From NCBI GenBank assembly GCA_021295965.1, contig JAGWBI010000002.1, forward strand, positions 103,133 to 167,132: 64,000 bases of DNA. Reading direction: 5' to 3'. Within the stretch, counting starts at the first letter, position 1. The number at the start of each line of letters is the position of its first letter. The notes below the pieces were generated by a model. The model was not told where the DNA came from. It saw only the letters and a list, made by a program, of their open reading frames with translations, and did no database searches. Shown piece by piece: positions 17,628-26,657 of the stretch. This stretch comes from Dehalococcoidia bacterium (GTDB lineage Bacteria; Chloroflexota; Dehalococcoidia; Lucifugimonadales; UBA3495). The position numbers and the translations under genes are program-made.

Positions 17628-18665
17628 ATGCAAATAGAAATGGAACTGAGTCCGGTAGTGGCCACCGAGGGATTCTTGGAGTTGGCCCGGTTGGTGGACG
17701 ATGCCGGCGCGGACCGGCTGGGCATATCCGATGTGGCGCTGCTGCGGGATTCGTTCATGATTCAGGCGCTGTGTGCCGGGGTTACACAGCGGGTGCGGGT
17801 CGGTAGTGTGGTCACCAATCCTTATATGCGACACCCGGCAACGGTCGCCGCCGCGCTGGCGACATTGAACGAAGTTTCCCGAGGGCGTGCCTTTCTGGGT
17901 ATTGGAGTAGGCGCCGGTTTATCCGGGCTGGGGATTGATCAGTCGCAACCCGCCCGGAGACTGGAGGAGTTTGTTCTCTTGGTGAAGAGGATGTTGGACG
18001 GGGAAACGGTGGATTGGAAAAGCTCCAACTACCGGATTGATGGCGCTAGGATAGCGAAGGACATCGCCGCTCCGGTGCCCGTGGTCGTCGGCACTCGAAG
18101 CCAGAGAGTAGCCAACTTGGCTGGACGTGTAGCCGACGCGGTGGTGGTTGGAGCGCGCGAAATGACGTGCCATGCTTTGCAACGTTACCGGAATTGGGTC
18201 AATGAGGGCGCCGAGGCGGCGGCACGGGACCCAGAACAAATAGAGATAGCTCCCCGGGTGACAGTTTGCGTTTCTGCCGACGGGGATTGGGCCCGTCGGA
18301 GCGTGACGTTGTACGCTGCGCATTACCTTTCCTTAGGGGGATTCGACGACTCGGGGTTGTCAATGGATCGCTTCGAGCGCATCAAGGGTTTGACGGCCCA
18401 AGCTACCGGTTGGTATTTCGAGCCGAACGTGCAGTATCCGTCGGAATTGGACACGTTGATAAGCCCGGATCTGATAGCTCGATTCGCGATCGCCGGTACG
18501 CCTATGGAATGCCTGCGCCAAGTGCAGCGTTTGGCGGAGATGGGCTTTAGCAGCGTGAGCATGAACGTGGCGGCGGTGCGGCGGCCGTCGGCCAACCTTT
18601 ATGACGGGTTACGGGAAACACTTGAAGGACTGGGGGAGATTACCCAGGATATTCAACGACTTTGA
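17628..18665 (+). CDS. LLM class flavin-dependent oxidoreductase, 5,10-methylenetetrahydromethanopterin reductase-like
   Basis: A 345-residue luciferase-like protein. VGSVVTNPYMRHPATVAAALATLNEVSRGRAFLGIGVGAG closely follows the F420-dependent methylene-H4MPT reductase subgroup pattern. Later segments PVPVVVGTRSQRVANLAGRVAD and ERIKGLTAQ are consistent. A flavin- or F420-dependent redox role is expected. AGGAAACG directly before ATG 17628 supports this start over the upstream in-frame codons. It is divergent from the LLM gene at 16296. Confidence 0.88.
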   Translation: MQIEMELSPVVATEGFLELARLVDDAGADRLGISDVALLRDSFMIQALCAGVTQRVRVGSVVTNPYMRHPATVAAALATLNEVSRGRAFLGIGVGAGLSGLGIDQSQPARRLEEFVLLVKRMLDGETVDWKSSNYRIDGARIAKDIAAPVPVVVGTRSQRVANLAGRVADAVVVGAREMTCHALQRYRNWVNEGAEAAARDPEQIEIAPRVTVCVSADGDWARRSVTLYAAHYLSLGGFDDSGLSMDRFERIKGLTAQATGWYFEPNVQYPSELDTLISPDLIARFAIAGTPMECLRQVQRLAEMGFSSVSMNVAAVRRPSANLYDGLRETLEGLGEITQDIQRL

Positions 18666-18783
18666 CAACGATCATGCGGTGCGGTTAAACCTCCGTCGGC
18701 GCCGGGTCGCTGGCTCAGATGAACGTTGGCAGCCAGCGTGCCGCCCCGAAATGAAGACTGGGTGCACGCGAAGACGGGATTGG

Positions 18784-19740
18784 ATGAAAACGACCTGGCC
18801 TAAGGGCGATTTCAAACCGCCAACTAAATATGTGCTGTCGTTGGCGCTGGTCGGTTTGGCCATTTTGGCCTGTGCCGCCCCTGCCACACCAGATGACCCA
18901 CTTGCGCAGCCGCCGGGCGGACCTCCGGTAAGCCTGGTAGTCAGTAACAGCGACCTGGCGGTGGGTGAAAACCGGATATCCTTTGGCCTGGTGGACCGCG
19001 ACTATATGCCGGTACGACCGGCGGAAGTAGCCCTTCGCGCAGTGTATTACGAGCCGGGAGCGGCCACGGGACAAGTACGGCATCGGACTGATGCACGGTT
19101 TCTGCCCTGGCCGCCGGAAGGTAGGCGGGGCGTATTCGTCGCAGATGTGGTGTTTGACCAAGCTGGAACCGCGACGGGGGATAGTTTGGGCATTTGGGAA
19201 TTGCATGCCACCTTTGAGTACGAGGATGAAGAACCGCTGACCATCGGGGCAGTTGTTTCCGTCGCAGTTGCCCACAGTGTCCCGTTCATCGGGGACGCCG
19301 CGCCGCCATCGGACACGCCGACCGCGGACACCACCGAGGATCTGCGCACCATCAGCAGCAGCCCACAACCGGATCCAGCTCTGTATCGGCTATCGGTTGC
19401 TGAGGCCGTTCGCTCCGGCAAGCCAGCGGTCATAAGCTTCGCTACGCCGGCCTTTTGCGTTTCCGCTACGTGCGGCCCCCAGGTTTCTGACTTGTCGGTA
19501 TTGGCAGCGCAATATGGCCGCCAGGCTAACTTCGTGCATGTGGAGGTTTACCGCGATCCTCACTTGATCGACCCAGCTAATCCGGCGCGGGATCTGGTTC
19601 CGGCGGTCAAGGAGTGGGGGTTAGTGTCGGAGCCGTGGACATTCGTGGTCGGTAAAGACGGGCGTGTCGCCGGACGATTCGAGCAATACGTCCCACCGGC
19701 CGTACTGGAAGCAGCGTTATTAGACTTGATCGAAGAGTAA
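18784..19740 (+). CDS. Lipoprotein with C-terminal thioredoxin-like domain
   Basis: A 318-residue predicted lipoprotein. A basic n-region is followed by a hydrophobic core and lipobox ILAC with the modified cysteine at C30. Residues about 40-195 form a beta-rich segment with an acidic, Pro/Thr-rich linker after it. The last 105 residues resemble a thioredoxin fold (KPAVISFATPAFCVSATCGPQ, then WTFVVGKDGRVAGRFEQYV), with CVSATC in the redox position rather than CxxC. Probably extracytoplasmic and membrane-anchored. Upstream ATG 18751 is possible. TTGACA at 18662 with TTAAAC 17 bp on is a weak promoter candidate. Confidence 0.72.
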   Translation: MKTTWPKGDFKPPTKYVLSLALVGLAILACAAPATPDDPLAQPPGGPPVSLVVSNSDLAVGENRISFGLVDRDYMPVRPAEVALRAVYYEPGAATGQVRHRTDARFLPWPPEGRRGVFVADVVFDQAGTATGDSLGIWELHATFEYEDEEPLTIGAVVSVAVAHSVPFIGDAAPPSDTPTADTTEDLRTISSSPQPDPALYRLSVAEAVRSGKPAVISFATPAFCVSATCGPQVSDLSVLAAQYGRQANFVHVEVYRDPHLIDPANPARDLVPAVKEWGLVSEPWTFVVGKDGRVAGRFEQYVPPAVLEAALLDLIEE

Positions 19741-19847
19741 ACGGCCTGCGATGCCAAAAATGTGGTATCGTATGTTGCAGGTTCTTGTTGACACGAAACT
19801 ATCACTTATTTCGGCTCGACGGACACTTCAGGGCCAGGAGCATCGAT

Positions 19848-20360
19848 TTGGCGCATATTACGGTAACCATAGAGGGTGAAGTGAATGAAGTAATCGCGAC
19901 CCTGAAGGGTATGGCGGGGTGGAGCCCAAGTGAAGGTGCCAACGAAGTCATAGTTGATGAAATTCCGTCCGGTTTGTCAGCGTCCGAACCGCTGCCCGCG
20001 GAAGCAGTCGCGCCGGAAAGCGCCATAAACGCCCCTGCGGACCCAGCGGTGGTAGTCTGGAATGCTAGTTACCTCACCACGTTTTGGCGCAACCTCTCGG
20101 ACACCGCACGGGAGGCCATGATCCGCGTTTCCCGGTCGCCAAACCATACGCAAAAACGAGCGCAACTGATGCACACCTTGCGGCTTTCCCAAAGGGAACT
20201 CTCGGGATCGCTGTCCAGCCAGGGACACAGTTTGAACCGCCTCAAGCGCCGCCGTGGCGATCTGGACCTCCCCCGTCCGTTGATTTATGACCGCGCGGAG
20301 GACGCATATGTTTTGGACTCTAATTTCGCCGAGGCACTGCGGGAACTGGGCATGAGCTGA
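19848..20360 (+). CDS. Protein of unknown function
   Basis: A 170-residue orphan. It begins with a short beta-like segment (AHITVTIEGEVNEVIATLKGMAGW), passes through an Ala/Pro-rich linker, and ends in a predominantly helical, very basic region (ISRSP-like run, SQREL, LKRRRGDLDLPRPL). The basic tail suggests nucleic-acid contact, but I recognise no domain. TTG 19848 is chosen because AGGAG lies 7 nt before it; the frame stays open to 19785, so the N-terminus is uncertain. Confidence 0.5.
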   Translation: MAHITVTIEGEVNEVIATLKGMAGWSPSEGANEVIVDEIPSGLSASEPLPAEAVAPESAINAPADPAVVVWNASYLTTFWRNLSDTAREAMIRVSRSPNHTQKRAQLMHTLRLSQRELSGSLSSQGHSLNRLKRRRGDLDLPRPLIYDRAEDAYVLDSNFAEALRELGMS

Positions 20361-20430
20361 TCTCTGCCGTCCGCGACAGCGTTACGGAGTTAGCAGATCC
20401 TTCCGGTGGTGACCGCGGGCGCAACCCGGG

Positions 20431-21225
20431 TTAAAAATGCACGCCGCGCCCACCGCCTCCATCCACCGCGATGGTTTGGCCGGTAATCGCTGACGCCAGG
20501 TCGGAGCATAAAAACGCAGCTAAATTTGCGATGTCATCGGGCTCCACCATCCGCCCTATGGGAATCTCGGCTACGGACTGGGCTAGCTCCTCGTGCGATG
20601 TCGTGTTGTTGCGAACCGCGCGTTCGGCCACCAGTCCCATGTATCGCTCCGTTCGGGTGCTGCCAGGGTGAATGCAGTTGACGAGGATACCGTCGCCAGC
20701 TACGTCGTCCGAAAGAGCCTTGGAGTAGTTGGACATCGCTGAATTGGTAACACCGGAGCCAGGGTTTGTTGGGCTGGAATTGCGTGCCGCCATTCCGCCG
20801 ATATTGATTATGCGCCCACCGCCAGCGGCAATCATGTGCGGCACACACTCACGGGCGCATCGAATATACCCCATCACTTTGGTGGTGATGTGGTTCAGGA
20901 TAACTTCATCGGGGATTTGGCTGGCCCGGTCGCTGGTGCTGTTGACGGCATTGTTGACCAGGATGTCCAACTTTCCGAGACCCGCCGTCGTTTCCCTCAC
21001 CAGGTTTACGATCTCCTCCGGTACCGTCATGTCGGCGCGAATCGGGATGACGCGAACTCCGGTGGCATCGCCAATCTCGGCGGCGGCGGCCATCAGGTCT
21101 GTTTCGCCTCGGGCGCAGATAGCGACGGCGCAACCCTCCCGGGCCAACGCATAGGCTATGGCTTTGCCAATGCCCTTGCTCCCTCCGGTCACCAATGCGG
21201 CTTTGCCGTCCAGTCCTGGCAACAT
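20431..21225 (-). CDS. SDR family oxidoreductase
   Basis: A 264-residue classical short-chain dehydrogenase/reductase. The cofactor loop TGGSKGIGKA is near residue 13, DILVNNAVNS follows, the active-site region is SNYSKA, and the C-terminal substrate loop ends before ITGQTIAVDGGGG. The catalytic tyrosine is in N-Y-S-K, matching Yx3K only loosely (YSKA), so the residue spacing merits a look. NAD(P)-dependent oxidation or reduction of an alcohol/ketone is expected. AGGAG precedes ATG 21225. It is probably co-transcribed with the upstream MmgE/PrpD gene 37 bp away. Confidence 0.85.
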   Translation of the reverse strand: MLPGLDGKAALVTGGSKGIGKAIAYALAREGCAVAICARGETDLMAAAAEIGDATGVRVIPIRADMTVPEEIVNLVRETTAGLGKLDILVNNAVNSTSDRASQIPDEVILNHITTKVMGYIRCARECVPHMIAAGGGRIINIGGMAARNSSPTNPGSGVTNSAMSNYSKALSDDVAGDGILVNCIHPGSTRTERYMGLVAERAVRNNTTSHEELAQSVAEIPIGRMVEPDDIANLAAFLCSDLASAITGQTIAVDGGGGRGVHF

Positions 21226-21262
21226 GATTTACTCCTGAAACGGGGCGAGAAATTCGGTCGGA

Positions 21263-22675
21263 TTAGGGCGTGGCCGCGGCGATCAACCCACCGGCGTTGG
21301 GGGCATTCGGAATCGCGCGCACAGCGTCGATGATGGCTTCCAGTTTGGCGTCGGGCCAGTTTATTTCAGGAAACAGAGGTCGCAATCGTTCTATTTCGGT
21401 ACCCAATCCCCATTCCAGTTCCGTCCCTTGGTATTCGCCGCGGTACACGTTACCGCCCGTCATCTCTACGGTGATACGTGGAGCGAATGCCGGTCGATCC
21501 TTGTGGCCAACGGTATAAACCTTGTGCATCAAAGAGACGACGGCGTCGTGGTTGTTCGCCGCTGCGGCGCCGGCATCGTCGCCCGGGTCGATGCGGGTTC
21601 GCAGCGGCGGGTACGAGCCGTTGACCGCCACGTAGGCGGCAAAGTAATGGGTGCTGCCGATGATGGCTTGGCCACGTGAGGGATTTGGGAAGGCCGGAGA
21701 CGGGTAAAGGGTTTCCAGCCAGTTCATGTCGATGGTGATGCGCTCAATTTCATCGATCTCCAGTCCGTGAGAACGACGAATATCCGTCATCAGGTCAATA
21801 ACGGGGCAGTTGTAACCGGCAGTGGGGTACATCTTGAGCACGGTGTGGAGCAACTCCCACCGTACGCCCAACCCTTCCGCAACCGGGTCAAAGGAAACCT
21901 GTTGCGGTCCGGTAAAGACGTAAGACAGTTCTCCCCGGTTATTCCCGGTGAAAGCGTTGTAGAAACCGGCGGGTCCTTCCAGGGCTTCTTCGGAACCGCG
22001 GACATCTTCCCGGGCCAGTAGAGCGGCCATGATGCCACTGCGGGTTGACTGCGGTTCGTGGAACATCATTTCCCGCCCGCCGGAACGCGGGCCTTCGTTG
22101 GTGCCGGCGGTAAAGGTGCAGGCCAGCGCAATGGCGGTGACCATTTGGTCCTCGTTGAGCCCTAGCAACTTGCCTGTGGCGACTGCCGCGCCCAATGTCC
22201 CGTAGATGGGACTGGAGCGGAAACCGCGAGCCTGGGTGGAAGCGATGAAGTCGCCGGCGATGCGCGATTCTACCTCGTAGCCCGCGGCCATGGCGGTTAT
22301 TAGCTGCGGCCCATTGGCGCTGCCCAGTTGCGCGGAAGCTAACGCCGCCGGTATGACGCACGGGCCGGGATGGGTGAGCATCCGGTAGGAGTCAGCCTGG
22401 TTGGTGGCGTGCATCAGCTTGCTGTTGGCGAAGGCCGCCCCGCAGCGGGTGGCTTTACCGCCGTGGGCCAGGATGCTGGCCCCGTGAGCCGAGGCTTCCT
22501 CGGCTAATGCGAGGTCAACCGCCGCCCTGCCGTGGTGAGTGCCGGCGCCGACGATGGCGATTACCGTCGCATGGAGCAACGAGGTCTGCATCTTGTCAAT
22601 CACCGAGGCCGGGAGGTCATTTGCTTCCAGACTGACGACCCAACGAGCCAATTGGCGAGAAAGGGAATCGGGCAT
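21263..22675 (-). CDS. MmgE/PrpD family protein
   Basis: A 470-residue protein of the MmgE/PrpD family, whose members include 2-methylcitrate dehydratase, aconitate decarboxylase and iminodisuccinate epimerase. Visible hallmarks are the helical N-terminal domain (LARWVVSLEANDLPASVIDKM), FANSKLMHATNQADSY and a glycine-rich AAMAAGYEVESRIAG helix. The lid domain is marked by KMYPTAGYNCPVIDL. It likely acts on a small carboxylic acid; the substrate is not predictable. ATG 22675 is preferred: 42 further upstream residues have no family similarity, and AAGGGG precedes this start. Confidence 0.88.
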   Translation of the reverse strand: MPDSLSRQLARWVVSLEANDLPASVIDKMQTSLLHATVIAIVGAGTHHGRAAVDLALAEEASAHGASILAHGGKATRCGAAFANSKLMHATNQADSYRMLTHPGPCVIPAALASAQLGSANGPQLITAMAAGYEVESRIAGDFIASTQARGFRSSPIYGTLGAAVATGKLLGLNEDQMVTAIALACTFTAGTNEGPRSGGREMMFHEPQSTRSGIMAALLAREDVRGSEEALEGPAGFYNAFTGNNRGELSYVFTGPQQVSFDPVAEGLGVRWELLHTVLKMYPTAGYNCPVIDLMTDIRRSHGLEIDEIERITIDMNWLETLYPSPAFPNPSRGQAIIGSTHYFAAYVAVNGSYPPLRTRIDPGDDAGAAAANNHDAVVSLMHKVYTVGHKDRPAFAPRITVEMTGGNVYRGEYQGTELEWGLGTEIERLRPLFPEINWPDAKLEAIIDAVRAIPNAPNAGGLIAAATP

Positions 22676-22843
22676 TGGTGGTCCCCTTGATTTGAACTGT
22701 TCTAGCGGAAAAAGGAATGCCGTGGCGCTACCGGGCCCGAAGGCGGAACATAAACCTTTCCGGTGTCGCCATTTAGCTTTCGGCGGAGCGCATGGTAGCA
22801 CAACCTGGATACCAAACGCCTGCCACGTGCCGGAACCCCGGTC

Positions 22844-23557
22844 TTATTCCAAATCGCGAAGGGAACGACGGAAGACGACCTTGCTTGCCGCCAACAGTAA
22901 GACGCCGCTTACGAATAGCAGAATCGCAGTGACCTCCAGGCTCTCCAGCGCGAAACCTAGCCCAGTGGCGGCGGCGGGAGGATGTTCGGTGTCGGTGATG
23001 GACATCACCAAAATCACCAGTCCTAGGGTGATTGCTGCTCCAACGTCGGCTGCCCAGTGCGACACGTCGGCGGGTATGGGTAACCAGCCGGAGTGGAACA
23101 GGATCAACGCCGATGACACGCCGACGGCCATGCCGAGGATGTGCCCGCCTACGAGGTGTCGAAGCGCGGCACTGCTGGAATTGGGATGAACGAAAATGAT
23201 GACCGCGCTGGAACCCAGGCCAGCCGCTAAAATTGCGTCGGCAACCGAGTCGACCAACAGTAGGACCAGCAGCATTACCAGCGCTGCGATCGCCGATTGC
23301 CACAGGTACCGTCCTTTGAGCTGGAAGAACTGAACGTTGTACAGTTCGACGAACAGGGGCAAGTGGAGACGCCGGCTGACCCGACGGGGCACCAATTGCA
23401 ACTCGCCATGGGTCACCAGCCGACTGAAAAATCCGATGTCATGCCCGGAGCGCTGTTCACGCAGGCGTCGAACCGCCCGCGAACGTAGCCTGCGCCTTCT
23501 CCTTGACGACTCTCCTCCCACCATGTTGCCGGATCCGGCGTCGGTCCGGTTTGCCAT
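22844..23557 (-). CDS. HPP family membrane protein
   Basis: A 237-residue protein with a basic N-terminus of about 75 residues and four to five membrane helices. The signature EHPPAAATGLGFALE lies in the loop before the last helix pair, as expected for the HPP family, some members of which are nitrite transporters in chloroplasts and cyanobacteria. The start is uncertain: ATG 23557 and ATG 23524 are both possible and neither has a clear ribosome binding site. It follows the alpha/beta hydrolase gene by 12 bp on the same strand. Confidence 0.8.
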   Translation of the reverse strand: MANRTDAGSGNMVGGESSRRRRRLRSRAVRRLREQRSGHDIGFFSRLVTHGELQLVPRRVSRRLHLPLFVELYNVQFFQLKGRYLWQSAIAALVMLLVLLLVDSVADAILAAGLGSSAVIIFVHPNSSSAALRHLVGGHILGMAVGVSSALILFHSGWLPIPADVSHWAADVGAAITLGLVILVMSITDTEHPPAAATGLGFALESLEVTAILLFVSGVLLLAASKVVFRRSLRDLE

Positions 23558-23569
23558 TGGTCGGGCGCG

Positions 23570-24364
23570 TCACCCGAGACTACGGGCGAAATCCAGCCAG
23601 ACACGGGCGCATGGCACAGGCAGAATGTGCTGCACGAAGCCCGAAACGCCAGGGAAAACCACCGCGCGACCATTGGGAAAAACATCGGCGGCGCCACGGA
23701 AATCACCCAGCACCTCTTCGCGCAGTGCGGCCGCGGCGATGATTAACACCGGGGTTTGCACGTCTTTCAGCAACGGACGCAGATCACCCCCGGCTTGAGC
23801 CTGAAAACCCGCCACTACATGTGGCGTCGTGGCCTTCATTTGTTCGGCGTACCATCGAGTATAGGCCGGATCGACGATTTGAGGGTCCAACCGCCGGCCG
23901 ATACTGCTTTCCACCCAAGCGGCGATGCCTTCGTTTTCAATCTGCACGGCAGATTCGGCGTGATGTGCGTCATTAAAACTGGTTGGGGACGTGCAGGCGG
24001 TGAGGGACAGCAGGCGGTCCTGGTGCATCGTGGCGTAGCGCATGGAGATACTGCCGCCCACGGTTTCGCCGATGAGGTGGAACTTTTCCAGTCCCAATTT
24101 GTCCGTGAATTCCGCCAGGTCTTTTGCGAAATTGTCCACCGACCAGGGGTAACCCGGCTCGGGCACGTCCGATTGGCCCATGCCCCGCATATCGAAACGT
24201 ATCACGCGGTAGTGACGGGCCACGATGGGGACCCACCCAAACCAGAGTTTGTGGTTCTTGGCCATACCGTGATGCATGACCACGGTCTCGGGTTTGGCCC
24301 AGGGATCCGTGAAGTCATCAACGGTGTAGAACAGCTCGCAACCGTCATCCAAACGTAGTTTCAT
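23570..24364 (-). CDS. Alpha/beta hydrolase
   Basis: This 264-residue alpha/beta-fold hydrolase has the oxyanion region VVMHHGMAKNHKLW, then RVIRFDMRGMGQSDVPEPGY. The nucleophile-elbow region LIGETVGGSISMRYA shows G-E-T-V-G-G, with T rather than the usual Ser at the elbow. The acid is expected in the VLIIAAAALREEV segment and the C-terminal histidine in FVQHIL. The atypical elbow makes hydrolase activity uncertain; perhydrolase or lyase chemistry is possible. ATG 24364 is used because the 66 upstream residues are not family-like. Confidence 0.78.
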   Translation of the reverse strand: MKLRLDDGCELFYTVDDFTDPWAKPETVVMHHGMAKNHKLWFGWVPIVARHYRVIRFDMRGMGQSDVPEPGYPWSVDNFAKDLAEFTDKLGLEKFHLIGETVGGSISMRYATMHQDRLLSLTACTSPTSFNDAHHAESAVQIENEGIAAWVESSIGRRLDPQIVDPAYTRWYAEQMKATTPHVVAGFQAQAGGDLRPLLKDVQTPVLIIAAAALREEVLGDFRGAADVFPNGRAVVFPGVSGFVQHILPVPCARVWLDFARSLG

Positions 24365-24503
24365 TGGATTTCTGCTGACCTCCACTGGAATTGGAACGGC
24401 ACCCCTGACACGTTGCGCTCGTGGGTTAGGGATTGTCGTTGTGGATTCTCGATTGTAAAGCGCCCTGTTCGTCCAAACTTCAAAAATGATGTCTCGGAGA
24501 ACG

Positions 24504-25298
24504 TTATTCGATGGCCAACTCGTTGAAGACCGAACGGGCGATGCGCATGGACGTACGGGCATTGATGTAACCGCCGTACATCGAGAGGTGAATGAAAACC
24601 TCCATGAGTTCCGTCGGAGTGAGCCCTACGCCAAGAGCGCCCCTTATGCGACGGCGCATTTGGTTGTCGTACACTCCCATGCTGGTCAGGGCGGCCAGGG
24701 AGATGATGGCACGCTCTTTGTCGTCGAGCAGCGAGCGGTTGTAAATGGCTCCCCAGTTATATTCGTCAACAATCCGTTCCAACTGACCTTCCGGTGAATC
24801 GGGATCGGAAGCAGTGTCGGGCAGATTCCCCAAATGGTGCCGGTGCAACTCCTGGCCCAGAGCATGTTGCTCGTCGGGATGCCGATTGGTGTCATATTCA
24901 AGCGCGGGTTCGAAGTCGATACCAAGCTCCTCGTAGATGTCCTTCGTCAGGCGAAGGGCGGACTCCACGGCGGGCACACCTATGTAGAAGGTGGACTGGA
25001 TGAAGATCTCCACAATCTGATTAGGAGTGATGCCAACGTTGAGGGCGCGCACGATGTGCCGGCGCAGCAGGTTCATTTCTCCCTGGGTCATCAGCGCCGA
25101 GATCGTGGCTAGGCATCTTTGTTTCAGGTCGAGCCCGGGCCGGTTCCAGATGGTGCCAAAGAGCGCTTCATCGATGATGCGTTTCAGGTCCGGGGCCAAC
25201 TGGTCAACGCCCGGCAGCGCAAAATGCGATTGGTCGCCGCCGGCCATCATACCCCGCATTTCCTGCCCGGTTTCAAAGCGGTCATTGAGGGAAGTCAA
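24504..25298 (-). CDS. Carboxymuconolactone decarboxylase family protein, tandem domains
   Basis: A 264-residue helical protein with two carboxymuconolactone decarboxylase-like (CMD) repeats. The first is around DLKQRCLATISALMTQGEMNLLRRHIVRALNVGITPNQIVEIFIQ, the second around DDKERAIISLAALTSMGVYDNQMRRRIRGALGVGLTPTELMEVFIH. Neither repeat has the CxxC of AhpD, so peroxidase activity is unlikely; a gamma-carboxymuconolactone decarboxylase-type role is more plausible. A TTG start at 25298 is chosen because GAGGAGG lies 9 nt upstream. A TATAAT-like hexamer on the minus strand lies at 25384-25389. Confidence 0.82.
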   Translation of the reverse strand: MTSLNDRFETGQEMRGMMAGGDQSHFALPGVDQLAPDLKRIIDEALFGTIWNRPGLDLKQRCLATISALMTQGEMNLLRRHIVRALNVGITPNQIVEIFIQSTFYIGVPAVESALRLTKDIYEELGIDFEPALEYDTNRHPDEQHALGQELHRHHLGNLPDTASDPDSPEGQLERIVDEYNWGAIYNRSLLDDKERAIISLAALTSMGVYDNQMRRRIRGALGVGLTPTELMEVFIHLSMYGGYINARTSMRIARSVFNELAIE

Positions 25299-25424
25299 AG
25301 TAGTATTCCTCCTCGAAAACAACAATCTTGAAAAATGGACGAGTCTCGTTGGGCAGCGGAGACCCAGACCGCCAAGCGCCGTGATTATAGCACAAGGCCT
25401 GGAAATCCCCGTCCATGGAGTGGG

Positions 25425-26369
25425 TCATTCGACGTGCTGCATCACGTCGTTTGCGAACCAGTCGAGCCGTTCCAACCCCTGGCTTAAGTCGCTACCGCGG
25501 ATGTCGAATATGATGTGGGAGACCCCTATCTCCGAGTATGTGTGGACATCCTCCAGGATGGCGTCTGCTGACCCGGAAAACCGGCGGCGCGGACCTGTCT
25601 GCATAGTCCCAGGGTCATACAGGGGAGCCTTCATCGAAACCTGGATTGCGCTGGGATCCCGGCCCGCGCGTTCCGCGAACCGGTTGAGCGTGACCAGATC
25701 TCCAGCCAGTTCCTCCGGTTCCAACGTGGCCGCCGGAATGGTGCCGACGGGATGCCAGCCATCTCCGATCGTGGCAGCTCGCCGGATGGCGGGGCCGCTC
25801 TGGCCTCCCACCCAGATGGGCGGGTGCGGTTTCTGCACCGGCTTGGGCAGAAACTGAATGCCGGAGAATTGGACGTACCGACCCTCGAACTCGGGGTTCG
25901 GGCTGGTCCACAGTTCTTTGTAGGCCCGCAGGTATTCGTCCGTCACTGCGCCGCGTTCAGCGAAGGGAGGCGCGTCCAGGGCCTCAAATTCCTCCTCCAT
26001 CCAGCCCACGCCGACACCCAGGATCAGTCGGCCACGGGACAATACGTCCAGAGTGGCCAGTATCTTCGCGGCTAGTATCGGCGGGCGGTAGGGTACGATC
26101 ATGACGCTGGGCACCAGGCGGATGTTTTCCGTGATGCCGGCCAGGTAGGTCAAGAGGGTCAACTGTTCAAAATATTCCCCGCTCTCGCCGGTTGGGAACT
26201 CGCCGCCTACGGTGTAGGGATATGGCGAGTCGATCCGGTTGGGAACCAATACGTGGTCTCCGGCTACCATGCAGTAGAAACCGAGTCGGTCGCCGGTTTG
26301 AGCGATCTGCGCCAATGGCCCGGGCTGGGCGTTGGGGCCATGATTGGGGAGATAGAAGCCGAATTCCAT
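25425..26369 (-). CDS. LLM class F420-dependent oxidoreductase
   Basis: A 314-residue luciferase-like protein. MEFGFYLPNHGPNAQ at the start and SRGRLILGVGVGWMEEEFEAL near residue 120 match the TIGR03619-type F420-dependent subgroup, followed by KPVQKPHPPIWVGGQSGPAIRRAA. It is the third LLM protein in 10 kb. The cofactor is inferred from the subgroup; the substrate is unknown. AAGGAG before ATG 26369 is clear. Confidence 0.88.
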   Translation of the reverse strand: MEFGFYLPNHGPNAQPGPLAQIAQTGDRLGFYCMVAGDHVLVPNRIDSPYPYTVGGEFPTGESGEYFEQLTLLTYLAGITENIRLVPSVMIVPYRPPILAAKILATLDVLSRGRLILGVGVGWMEEEFEALDAPPFAERGAVTDEYLRAYKELWTSPNPEFEGRYVQFSGIQFLPKPVQKPHPPIWVGGQSGPAIRRAATIGDGWHPVGTIPAATLEPEELAGDLVTLNRFAERAGRDPSAIQVSMKAPLYDPGTMQTGPRRRFSGSADAILEDVHTYSEIGVSHIIFDIRGSDLSQGLERLDWFANDVMQHVE

Positions 26370-26403
26370 GGCGATGCTCCTTGATTGGCCGGCAGAATCG
26401 GAC

Positions 26404-26547
26404 CTAGAAGTTGATGCACCACTCGTTGATGCACCAGTGTCCGTCCACCAGAATGAGTCCCAAAATGATCGCTGCGATCACCAGCCCGGTCACTAGACCA
26501 AGCGCGCAACCGCATCCACGATTGAAAGAACCAAAAAATGCTGCCAT
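26404..26547 (-). CDS. Small single-helix membrane protein, 47 residues
   Basis: A short open frame reads ATG at 26545-26547 and TAG at 26404-26406. The N-terminal segment MAAFFGSFNRGCGCALGLV leads into one strongly hydrophobic helix (about residues 15-34), then a short polar tail with two more cysteines (WCINEWCINF). The four cysteines at 12, 14, 39 and 44 would sit on both sides of the membrane. No strong ribosome binding site is seen. It is not long enough to be convincing by itself; the clean helix and the gap position between two real genes support it. Function unknown. Confidence 0.45.
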   Translation of the reverse strand: MAAFFGSFNRGCGCALGLVTGLVIAAIILGLILVDGHWCINEWCINF

Positions 26548-26595
26548 ACACGTCGGTGGTGCTGGGAGTGATTGATCGGGCATCGGCCCGCGTGC

Positions 26596-26604
26596 TGATA
26601 TAAT
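26596..26604 (+). promoter_or_regulatory. Extended -10 promoter element
   Basis: TGATATAAT is a perfect extended -10 (TGn followed by TATAAT at 26599-26604). It lies 54 bp before the GlcG-like gene. The best upstream partner, TTGATC at 26573-26578, is 20 bp away, longer than ideal, which fits an extended -10 promoter that does not need a good -35. Confidence 0.5.
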
Positions 26605-26657
26605 AGCGCAGGCTATTTTGCTCCCTCAACCTGTCAAATGCTCAAGGAGATACCACC

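Noticed and set aside
19785..19850. TTGACA at 19788-19793 as a promoter -35
   Set aside because: No -10-like hexamer lies 16-18 bp downstream.
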